A stretch of 59,865 nt of DNA from Caulochytrium protostelioides (Eukaryota; Chytridiomycota; Caulochytriomycetes; Caulochytriales; Caulochytriaceae). This document shows positions 37,619 through 46,770 of this stretch, one piece after another. Each line of letters starts with the position of its first letter. Positions within the stretch are counted from its first letter, which is position 1. The stretch lies in NCBI GenBank assembly GCA_003615045.1, contig ML014228.1, positions 1 to 59,865 of the forward strand, written 5' to 3'. The position numbers were made by a program, and so were the translations under genes. The notes beneath the pieces are model-generated. The model had not been told where the DNA came from. It worked only from the letters and a program-made list of their open reading frames with translations, and did no database searches.

Positions 37619-40530
37619 AGGGACAGCGCGGCGACGGCGCCCGAGCGCGCGAGCCGGGCCTCGGTCCATTGCTCGTGGAACGGCAGGTCGCTCGGCAGCG
37701 GCGGGCACGCCATGGCGGCCATCGCGTCGGCGATGCGGGACGCGCGCCGCGGCGCCGGCGCGGACGGCTGCAGCGGCGGCAGCGCGTCCGGGTCCGAGCG
37801 CTGGCGCGAGCGCCGGCGCGCAGCGGCCTGCGGCGTCATGACGGCGGCGTCGGCCGCGGCTGCGCGCGGCTCGTGCGGCGGCAGGGCCGGCGGCATCGTC
37901 TCGACGAACGGCGGCGGCGTTGGGACCACGGGGGCGTGCGACGGCGGCGCGGGCATCGCGGGCGGCAAGGCGGGCGCCACCGCGTCCAGCGCCGCGGACG
38001 GCGCGGCGAAGTCGCGGTAGCCGCGGGCCAGGAAGGCGCTCATGGCCGACGGGAAGGGCGGCGCGCGGTCGAGGGCGCGGACCAGGGCCGTAGCGGCGGC
38101 CGGGAGAGTCTGGGTGGTGATGAAGTGCAGCGCGGCATTGGCGGCGGCGCTGTGGGACTGCGCGGGCCGCTGGACGAGCACCATCGTGAGACGGGTGCGC
38201 GGCGCGGTGCTGCCGGGGGCCGGCGGGAGGGCCGCGAGGCGCTGCGCCTGGAGCCGCACGAGCGGCTGGTCGGGCGCCACGGCGGCGTGTGCAGGCAGGA
38301 CCGAGCGCGCGACGACGAGGTACTGCTCCGGCGTGTCGAGCGACCGCGCGTGTGTGAGCAGCGTCATGGCACGCGTCGTCGACGGCCGCACGAGGACGGG
38401 CGAGCGCTGGTTGTCGTCGTTGAAGACGACGGTGAAGAGCGCCGTGGCCGGGTCGCAGACGTCGACGACGTCGACACGCTCGACGGCCGGCTGCCACTGC
38501 GGCAGGGCGGGCAGCAGCGCGAGGCGGTCGAGCGCGTGGGCCGCCGTCTGCCGCACGACGGCGTCGATGCGGTACGTATGCGGCCGCGTGCGGTGCGGCG
38601 CGCAGACGAGCGGCGCCGTCGCCGGCAGCAGCGACGCGTCCCACGCGTCGTCCGCGTCCAGCAGCGCCAAGCTCTCGGCCACCATCGCATCGACGCTGGC
38701 CGCGGCCGCGGCCGCCGCCACCGTGGCGGAGGTCATAATGAGCACATCATCGGCCGCCGAGGAGGCTGTGGCCGAGGGCGCCGTGGCCGAGGGCGCCGTG
38801 GCCGGAGGCGCCGCGGCGGCATCCTGGTCGCCCTTCGGCGACGGGGCCGTCTCGCCGTGGGACGCCGCCTGCGCGCCGCCGGGGCCGGCGTCCGCGGGGC
38901 CGCGCAGCGCCTGGCGCGCCATGCGGGCGAGCAAGCGGCAGCTCTGCTGCCCGCGGCGGGCGGCGGCGACGATGTGCGGGTCGCGGGCGCTCTGCAGGGC
39001 GCCCGGCGGCAGCTTGCCGACGTGCGTGCACAGCAGAGACTTGGTGCCGTCGCCCGCGGGCATGACGAAGGTCGTGGTGGCGTGGGGCTGCGGCAGGTCG
39101 CGCATGCCGGGCATCGGCGGCGCGGCACGCGGGTGGTCCGGCATCGGCTCGACGATGTGGCACGGGATGCGGTCGTCGCCGATGGTCATGCGGTGGAAGA
39201 GCACGACGGTATCATAGACCGACGGGGTCGATGGCGCGGGCGCCGTGGCATCGGCATGAGCAGCGGCCTCGCTCGTTGCCGACGGCCGCCAGCGCAGGTG
39301 GACGACGTCCGTGTGGGGGGTGAGGGACTCGAGTACGGCGGCATGGTCGCAGGTCTCGTCCCAGCTGGGCCAGCGCGCGACGTCGCCGAGCAGCCCCGCG
39401 ACCCGCGACGGCGCGCCCTCGACCTTCGCGAGCTGGAGCCAGTGCCCGCGCTGCTCGCGGTCGCCAAAGACGACGAGCTTGATGTCGGGCAGCTGGATGC
39501 GGAGCCGCGCCCAGCGCGTCGCGGACGGCGTAGGGTGCAGCGTCGCGGCCAGGAGCGCGGCGTCGCGGGCGCGGGCGGCGACGCGCGCCAGGCACTGCGC
39601 GTGCAGCGCCGGGTCGCCGAGGCCCGTGACGACCGGCATCGGCGTCGGCGTCACGACGAGCGTCGACGTGGCGCTCGTGGCGCGCGACCGCGCGTGGTGG
39701 CGGTGGCTGGCGGATGACGGCGAGCGCGAGCGCGAGACCGTCCGTGGCGGCGGCGGCGTCGGGTCGCGGGACGACGACGCCGCCGACGGCGAGCGCGCGC
39801 GGGGGCCGCTCGCCGGCGGCACGGCCAGCGTGGCCTTGCGGGACGCGGCGTCGCGGCCGCCGTGAGCGGGTTCGGCGGCGGCGGCGGCGGCGGCGAGGGT
39901 CGACGGCAGCCCAGCGGCGGCGAGCTCGTCGGGGCTCGTGGCGGCGGCGGCGGCGAGCGTCGCGGGCGGGATCACCGGCGACGGTAGGCGTGACTCGGGG
40001 ATCGTCTTGCGGGCGCGGACCTGGAGCTGCGAGTCCTCGAGGCGCCACCCGCCGACGGGCTGCTCGATGGCGGTAGCGGTAGCGCCATGGCGGCCGGCGG
40101 CCGTCGGGGACGGCGACGGCGACGGCGCCCGCGAGGGTGAATCGCGGGAGCGTGAGCGAGACTTCGAGCGGGAGCGCGACCGGATCGCGTTGAAGGCCGA
40201 GCGCAGCGCTTTGGCGGGATGGGCGTCTTTGCGCGGGTGGTCAGTGTCGTGGAGGCGCGCGTGGAGTCGCGCGTGCGGATGGCTGCGGGTCAGATGCGTC
40301 GGCGCGGGCGGCGCCGGCCCCGGGTCGCCGCGGGTCTGGCGCTCGGCGACGACGACGACGGCGAACGCCGCGACGACGCCGATCTCGTAGAGGACGCGGA
40401 CGGACCAGTGGACGCGCGCGTAGTAGATGAGCTGGTCCACGAGCACGAGCGCCGGCACCGCCTTGGCGAACGCGAGCAGGCTCAGGAGCCCCGGATGCGC
40501 CGGCAGCGTCGGCGGCTTGGACGTGAGCAT
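36946..40530 (-). CDS. START-like multidomain membrane protein
   Basis: 1194 residues from ATG 40530 (MLTSKPPTLPAHPGLLSLLA); the frame is open upstream but Arg-rich. Two spans lie near residues 15-38 and 46-66, followed by an SR-rich basic stretch (RSRSRSKSRSRSRD). Three regions then resemble START lipid-transfer folds: about 323-540 (KVEGAPSRVAGLLGDVARWP then SWDETCDHAAVLESLTPHTD), about 647-840 (VRQTAAHALDRLALLPALPQ then WQPAVERVDVVDV), and about 1017-1194 (HHTREMWKAMVELPGVAPET then AFATLKADADHDMDCVHDLG). The first two show the AxxxxxLLxDxxxxPxWDxxxxxxxVxExL pattern with hydrophobic strands. START domains bind sterols, phospholipids or ceramide; a membrane-anchored protein with several such folds suggests lipid transfer at contact sites. 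Convergent with Orc6, 117 bases apart. Domain count is uncertain. Confidence 0.6.
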
Positions 40531-40808
40531 GGTGGCGATGGCGGCGACGGCGGCGACGGCGGCGCGTGACGGCAGCGGGCGAGCAGGGAAACGACGACGC
40601 CAGTCGCTTACCGAGGACGATCCGCGACGAGTCCTGGCGGAGCGGCGGTGGCGGCCATGGCCATCGGAGGAGCATCGTCGGACGCTGTCATGGATACGAT
40701 GCTTGAGACCGACTTCAGCTGCCAAGGCGACCGCCGATGAGCATCCGCCCGCGCGACCCGCGCAGCCGTGGGACCCCGGTGGCTGTCATCACGAGACCCG
40801 GTCGCCCG

Positions 40809-40845
<37 letters not shown>

Positions 40846-41230
40846 CGGCGTCGGAGTCGCGGCGTTTCAGTCGCGCCGCGTGGCTTGGACGTGGTGGGCT
40901 TGGCTCATCGGCCCCGTGGGAGGCGCATGCCGACCGCGCTTTGGCGGAGTTGTTGCGCGGTGCGGTGGCCGTGCGACGTCGACGCACACGCGACGGACGG
41001 TGGCCGACCGCATCTCCGATCGCACGGTCCAGCATCATCCAGCACCATACGCGCGATGCCGCCACGATGCCCACCATACCCACTGTATGAACCATACGCA
41101 GGAGGATGCGCCGTTCGGAACCGGATCGGCCGCGAGATCCCGGAACGGCGCCCTAGGGGGTCCATGCCACCGCGTCACGCGCCGCTGCGACCCTCGCCGT
41201 CGCCGTCGCCGCCTCGCTCGCCACGGAGGC
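40531..41230. other. Divergent intergenic region
   Basis: About 700 bases between the START-like (-) and the next (+) gene. Contains GTCGCC x6 (40809-40844). No gene supported and no clear TATA box seen. Confidence 0.5.
40809..40844 (+). repeat. GTCGCC hexamer tandem repeat, 6 copies
   Basis: Six perfect copies in a divergent promoter region. Confidence 0.9.
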
Positions 41231-41809
41231 ATGTCGCCGTCGTCGTCGTCGTCGTCGTCGACGCCGTCGCGGCCGCCGGCGACCGCGCCAGCGCGGCCCT
41301 TTGCGCCGCTGCTCGTGCTGCTCCCGCCCGCAGAGCGCCACGCGCTGCGCTGCCTCGCCCGCGGCGGCGGCCGCGCCCGTCCCGGCGATGCCCGCCGCCC
41401 GCCGCCGCCGCCACGGCAACCGTGCAGCGCTCTCGGCGACCCCACGTGGCACGCGGCTCACGCGGCAGGCCGGCGGACGCTGCGGCTCCCGGCCACGTGG
41501 CCGGCGTCGACTCCCGCAGTCTTGTCGCCGCCGCGGCCGCGGTCCGCCGCGGGATGGACGCGGCGCCCGCGATCGCCGCCCTGGCGGATCCCGCAACGGC
41601 GCGCCGCTTCCCCGCGGGTGGTCGCCGCGTCGGGCGCCTTCGATTCGCTGGAGGCCGCCGCGCCGTCGCTGTCGCCGTCGCCGCCGCCGGCGGACCCGAG
41701 GCCCGCCGCGGCGCCTGCCTTCGATGGCGACGCCGTGCTCGACGCCGGGCGGCGGCTCTTTGACCCGGCGGACGGCCGCCTCGCCGCCGTGGCCGCCGCC
41801 GCGATCGAA

Positions 41810-41840
<31 letters not shown>

Positions 41841-42820
41841 ACAGCGCTAGGATGGCCGCGCTGCGGTCGTGGGCGGAGCAGCTCGTGCGCGCGGCGCCAC
41901 TGCCGCCGGCGCCGCCGCCGCGGGGTCTCGCGCGCGACGTGGGGCTCGGCACGACGCCGGACCGCGGCGACCGCGTGCTCGTGCTCGCGGCGCGCCTCGG
42001 CAGCGCCGCGGCCCGGTTGACGTCGCCTGCCGCGAAGGCCGTCTTGGCGCACCACGTGTTTGCGCCGCGCTGCGCGCCCGTCCGCGCGCCCGCGGCGGCC
42101 GCGACGGCAGCGGCGGCGCCCGGCGTCTGGACACGGCGCGAGGCCGCCGCCCTGCAGCAGTGGGACCCGCACGCGCTCGTCGACGGCCTCCTGGTGCCGG
42201 CGCTCTGGCTGTGGCACGAGCGCGCGCACAGCGGCGCCGGCGCCGCCGACGACGGCCAGGAGGCCGCGGGCGCGAGCAATCTCGTGGCCGCGGTCGGCGC
42301 CGTCGCGGCCGCGTCATTGGACGCGTGGGCGGCGCTGTGGCGCGCGCTGGCCGCACCGGCGCCGGACGCCGCGCACGCGGCGTCCGGCGGCTTCCGGCTG
42401 GCGCGGGGCCCGCTGCTGAGCCTCGTGGCGCGCGCGTGGGACGCCGGCGTCGCCGCTGCGGCGGACGCGGTGGCGGCGCCGTCGGCCGCGGCCGAGGCGT
42501 GGGCGCTGGCGCGCGCGCACTGGCTCCGGCTGCTCGTCGCGTCCGACGCGCCGGCTGGCACGACGACGGCAGCAGCGGCGCCACCGACGGCGGCAGCGAC
42601 GGCGGCCATCAGCGACGACGGCGTGTGGATCCGGTGCGCGCTGCATGCGGTGCGGGGCGCCGTCGCGGCCGCGACCGACCCGGCGCTGCCGGCGGCGTCG
42701 GCCGGCGCGCTCGCGTTGTCGGAGGCGCGGGCCGCGACGTGGCCGGTGCTGCGCCGTCTCGCCGCGCAGTCCTCGCAGCGCGTTATGGCTCGCGCCGTCC
42801 TGCGCGGCCTCGACCGCTAG
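41231..42820 (+). CDS. Unknown helical protein
   Basis: 529 residues if it starts at ATG 41231 (MSPSSSSSSSTPSRPPATAP); the frame is open further upstream but only with low-complexity sequence. PFAPLLVLLPPAERHALRCL opens an ordered part, residues 70-190 are Pro/Ala/Arg-rich, and the C-terminal 330 residues are alpha-helical repeats with conserved-looking Trp and Leu (HALVDGLLVPALWLWHERAH; ASLDAWAALWRALAAP; VWIRCALHAVRGAVAA). The end, SSQRVMARAVLRGLDR, resembles the close of a helical-repeat scaffold. I do not recognise the family. Convergent with the lipase gene, about 280 bases between stops. Confidence 0.5.
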
Positions 42821-43102
42821 CCTGGTCGCGCCCGTCTCTCGGCCAATAGGTCAGACCGCGTCGAGATCGGTGGACCTCACGAGTCATCGGGAGAGGCTCC
42901 GTTGATCGACACGAGGGTGTAGCCCCCATGGCCCAAAGACCCCCCTCCGACGATGGGGTTTCCACCGAACGGCCTGCGCCATCACGCGACCGAGGTCGTT
43001 GAATGCAGAGGAATGCAGAGCTATGCAATGTTGTATAAAAAAGAGGACACATGGTGAATGAGGCGAGGAGCTCCAAAGAGCGTGAATGGTGGTAAGAGGC
43101 AT

Positions 43103-45598
43103 TTATGCGTGAACCGAGCGGTGGTGGTGCGCGCGCCGGCTGAGCCGGGCCGGGTGGGGCCGGGCGCGGGTGCCGAGGGCAGGCCACGGCCACGGCTCGG
43201 ACGAGGGCGACGCGAGGTCGCCGGTGGCCAGCACCGACGCCGCCGCGCCGTGGGCGCCGCCGCGCTTGGCGCCGCCCGCTTTGCCGCCGTGGCTCGCGGC
43301 CTGCGGCCGCCCCAGGCGGTGGGCGACGTCCACGTGCTGCGCGGCGAGGTACGCGAGCAAAGGCCGGAAGACGTCGCGCGGCGCGTCGTCGGCCCAGAGG
43401 ATGTCCATGTGCTCGTAGCCCTCGAGCAGGTGGTACTGCGCGTGCGGCGGGAGGCGGGCGCGCGTCCAGTCGACGTCGGACATGGGGTCGGTGCGGCTCA
43501 TGGCCACCCACAGGGGCGCCGTGATGGCCGAGAGGTCGTACTCGGGAGCGTGCGCGATCCGCTCGCGCTCGGGGCCGTCCTGCGCACCCGCAGCGTCCGA
43601 GAGTGAGTCCGAGGGCGCCGCGCGGCCGACCACCGGCAAGCGGCGCACGAGCCGCACCAGCGAGGTCGGCCACCCGCCGCGCGTCGGCTGATACGGGATG
43701 AACCGCTGGGCTGCGATGATCTGGAGCCAGTGCACGACGCCGCGCGTCGAGTTGGCGCCGAAGGTGTGCGTCATGAAGGCCGCGCGGCGGTGGAAGGGCC
43801 GCCAGCGGCTGCCAGTCCACGCAAAGAACGTGAGGAACGTCAAGCTCATCAGCACGACCATCACGAATGCGTGGCAGGACGCTTCCAGCCACTCGCTGAC
43901 GAGCATGAACCCGCCGCGGCCGGGCACGAGCGAGTACACGCGCCCGGGGCGCGCCACGTGGAGGAACGTGTTGATGATGCGCGAGCACGAGGGCTGCGGC
44001 TTGAGGGCTGCGGCCAGCGCGACGCAGCAGCGCAGCGAGTTGTTCAGCTCCGGCTTCAGCGCGAGCCCCATGAGCGCCAGGCAGGCGCCCTGCGAGTAGC
44101 CGAGGTATGTGACGCGCTCCCACTGCGTCACGATGCGGATGTACTCGAGGACGGCCGGGAAGTCGTCGGTCGCGAGGTCCTCGATGTCCCAGTCCCACGC
44201 GGCGGCGCCGTTGTCGCCGCCCGGGCCGCGGAAGCAGCGCGCCAGCCGGTGCATGCGCGTGTTCGGCAGCCACACGTCGTACCCGGCGTCCGCCAGCACG
44301 AGCGCGAGGTTGTGGCTGCGGATGTTGTTGCACACGAACGTGCAGCTGCGGTTCGCCAAGCCGTGCCACAGCACCACGGGCGGGCGACCGCCCGCGGCGT
44401 CGGCCTCGCCGTCGTCCTCGCTGCCGACGTCGCACGCGCCGTCGCCGCCATCGCCGCGGTCATCGTTGTGGCCGTCGACGTCGTCGGGGTCTTCGAGGTC
44501 ACGCTCCGGATCCGGGCACGACGCGCGGCGGTGGCGGCGGCGGCGACGGCGCGGCGTGGCGGCGGAGCGTGGCGGGGCGTTGTGCGGCGCGTGCGGGATG
44601 CGGTAGAGCAGCAAGGTATGCCCAGACGCCGTCAGGACGTGGTGCGTCTCGCAGGGATATCCCCAGAACGCGAGCAGGTCGGCGGTCGTCGGCGCGGACG
44701 CGATCGCCTGGATCGTGGCCCAGTCGTGCTCTAAGGGCAGGTGCGGCACGTTGGGAGGCCCGTGTGACGACGACGACGACGACGACGACGACGTCGGCGC
44801 GTGGCCGGAGGCCGGCGAGGCCGGCAGCGCCGCGCGACGCGGGTGGCGGCCGTCGCCGCTGGCGGCGTCCTGCGGGGCGACGGCGGTCGCCGAGGAGTCG
44901 TTGCTCGTGTCGTGGTCACGCAGCGCGCTCTCGTCGGTCTCCTCGTCGACAGGATCGCCGGCGGCGTCGCGGACGCGCGCGAGGCGTGGCGCATTGCGCA
45001 GCGTGGGCGCCGAGGACGCGGCGTCCGACGACGCCGAGAGGGACGGCGCCGGCGACGGCGACCGCGCGGGGACGCCGCGGCGCGGCGGCGGGCGGCGACG
45101 CGGGCCGTCGGGCGCTTCGTCGCTGCCGTCGCTCGCGCTCGCGCTCACGTCGCGCGGCCACGGGCGCGGCAGGGGCCGCCGCGTGCGGCGCGAAGGCCGC
45201 TTCGTAGCGGCGGCGGCGCCCCACGGCGCGCGCGGCGACGGCGACAACGACGACGACGGCGGCGACGATGGGGACGACGCCGACAGCGGTGGCGCTGCCG
45301 CGGACGGCGGCATGGTGGTCAAGGCGGCGCCGGCGGGAGCGGCAGCGCCGGGCGCATCAGCGCGATCTAAGGGGATCATAGCATCGCCGTCTAATGTGGA
45401 GTCGGAGTCGATGCTGCTGGCATGGAAGGTCTCCAGTGCCGCGGCGCGTCCGTGGAACGCCGACCACGGTCGCGGCAGGTCGAGGGAGGGCGACGGCGAC
45501 GGCGCCGAGGGGCCTGCGGCAGGCGGGCGGGGTCGGGCGGCTGCGAGAGCGTCCGGCCGACACGGAACGGAGCAGGCCGCCACGGCGGTCGTGGTCAT
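43103..45598 (-). CDS. TGL1/YEH-like acid lipase (steryl-ester or triglyceride hydrolase)
   Basis: 831 residues from ATG 45598; the frame further upstream has no ATG. A disordered, Ser/Ala/Pro/Asp-rich N-terminus of about 300 residues leads to an alpha/beta hydrolase of the acid-lipase family. It has the family opening (LLAFWGYPCETHHVLTASGH, TLLLYRIPH), the oxyanion loop VVLWHGLANRS (about 408), DVWLPNTRMHRLAR, WDWDIEDLATDDFPAVLEYI, the nucleophile elbow GYSQG (Ser about 502; codon 44093-44095), the acid in SRTDPMSD (about 705) and the His in EGYEHMDILW (about 727). The triad is complete. A hydrophobic stretch at about 578-594 in the cap may bind a membrane or lipid droplet. Fungal members hydrolyse steryl esters on droplets or the plasma membrane. 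The loop between the first strands and the HG motif carries an acidic/Arg insert not usual for the family. Confidence 0.9.
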   Translation of the reverse strand: MTTTAVAACSVPCRPDALAAARPRPPAAGPSAPSPSPSLDLPRPWSAFHGRAAALETFHASSIDSDSTLDGDAMIPLDRADAPGAAAPAGAALTTMPPSAAAPPLSASSPSSPPSSSLSPSPRAPWGAAAATKRPSRRTRRPLPRPWPRDVSASASDGSDEAPDGPRRRPPPRRGVPARSPSPAPSLSASSDAASSAPTLRNAPRLARVRDAAGDPVDEETDESALRDHDTSNDSSATAVAPQDAASGDGRHPRRAALPASPASGHAPTSSSSSSSSSHGPPNVPHLPLEHDWATIQAIASAPTTADLLAFWGYPCETHHVLTASGHTLLLYRIPHAPHNAPPRSAATPRRRRRRHRRASCPDPERDLEDPDDVDGHNDDRGDGGDGACDVGSEDDGEADAAGGRPPVVLWHGLANRSCTFVCNNIRSHNLALVLADAGYDVWLPNTRMHRLARCFRGPGGDNGAAAWDWDIEDLATDDFPAVLEYIRIVTQWERVTYLGYSQGACLALMGLALKPELNNSLRCCVALAAALKPQPSCSRIINTFLHVARPGRVYSLVPGRGGFMLVSEWLEASCHAFVMVVLMSLTFLTFFAWTGSRWRPFHRRAAFMTHTFGANSTRGVVHWLQIIAAQRFIPYQPTRGGWPTSLVRLVRRLPVVGRAAPSDSLSDAAGAQDGPERERIAHAPEYDLSAITAPLWVAMSRTDPMSDVDWTRARLPPHAQYHLLEGYEHMDILWADDAPRDVFRPLLAYLAAQHVDVAHRLGRPQAASHGGKAGGAKRGGAHGAAASVLATGDLASPSSEPWPWPALGTRARPHPARLSRRAHHHRSVHA

Positions 45599-46770
45599 GA
45601 AGACGATCGCGCGGTGACGAGGCGAGTGAGGCTGAGGACGGCCGACGCTGCGAAAGGAATGTCCGAGATGTCGGTGGATCGAACAGCCCGAACGGACCAC
45701 GCGACGTCGCGCAATGGGATCGGTGTGCGGCGCTGGTATCACTGGAACCGGACGCCGCGACCCAAGCGCGCGACCCGGCGACGGAAGCGCACGAGGCCCC
45801 GAGAGAGAGTAGGATGGTCACGTCTGCCGAGTCGCGACGAGTATACCTTGTCTTGCCGTGATCTTGTTGTCTCCCGTGGATGGGATGGGCGGAGGCCGCC
45901 AACGTGCCTTCGCGGGTGCCGCAGTGGGACGGGGCGCCCGGCCCGACTCGGCGGCGTTCCGCGGCGGCGGCTGACACGAGGCGGCATCGCGCGCCGACCG
46001 TGAAGGCGCCACCGGCGCGTGTGGCGCTGCGGAACGCCGCCCGCGTCGACGCGCCATTGTCTCGGTATGGCCGTTGGACGGTCCCGTGCGGCGCGGCGAC
46101 GGCGAGCGACCGGAGGCAGTGGCCGACGATGGCCGCCGCGCATACGTGCCTCCGGTCGACGCAAACGTCTATGGACCGGTCCACGGGCTCGGTCGACCAG
46201 CGCAGCGCAGCGCAGCGACGGTCGCCGCCGGTCCATCGGCGCGACGGGTCGCCGTCCGGTCCATCGGACGATCGCCCGCTTCTCTGCCTTTCGCCGGCAG
46301 CGCCACCTGTTGAGGAGCAACGATGGGCACCCGCAAACTCCGCACACCGGGTCACGCCACGGCGGGCGGGCCGGCAGGCGAGCTCTGGCAGCGACTCAGG
46401 ACCCGCGACGCGGGTTATCTCCGCCAGGGGGGTCGCTGCGACGCTCCAAGTATCCATCGCGCGACGGAGCATCCCCTCGAAGCGGGTCCATGAGCATGAG
46501 CAGCGACGGACAAGTCGAGGGAAGACGGGCCGGCCACCGCGTCTCTCCCGGCGGCCTCCGATCCGATCCGTCCCGTCCGACGACGACGCCGTTCACGACG
46601 CCGTTCACGACGCCGTTCACAACGCCGTTCACGACCACGACGGCCTCGACGACCCCCCAAGGACGAGCTGACGCACGCTCCGTGAGACGCGTGAGACGTC
46701 GTGCGCGCGGTCACTGAGCGCTTGCCCGCCAAAGGCCTTCTCCCGCCGCAGCTCGGCTGGCGTTGCCGCG
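45599..46770. other. Divergent intergenic region
   Basis: About 1.2 kb between the lipase (-) and PPR (+) genes; both promoters must lie here. Contains a 12-bp tandem repeat (46583-46630). No gene supported. Confidence 0.5.
46583..46630 (+). repeat. 12-bp tandem repeat, 4 copies
   Basis: Four copies of ACGACGCCGTTC, one with a single change (ACAACGCCGTTC), about 140 bases before the PPR start codon. Confidence 0.9.

Noticed and set aside
36955-39717. 920-codon plus-strand frame
   Set aside because: Antisense of the START-like gene; Arg/Val/Gly-rich, no motif.
41231-42820. Fanconi anaemia E-like or HEAT-repeat protein
   Set aside because: Helical repeats are visible but no family-specific block; left as unknown.
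45743-46472. 371-codon minus-strand frame upstream of the lipase
   Set aside because: No motif and it overlaps the shared promoter; composition like the surrounding non-coding DNA.
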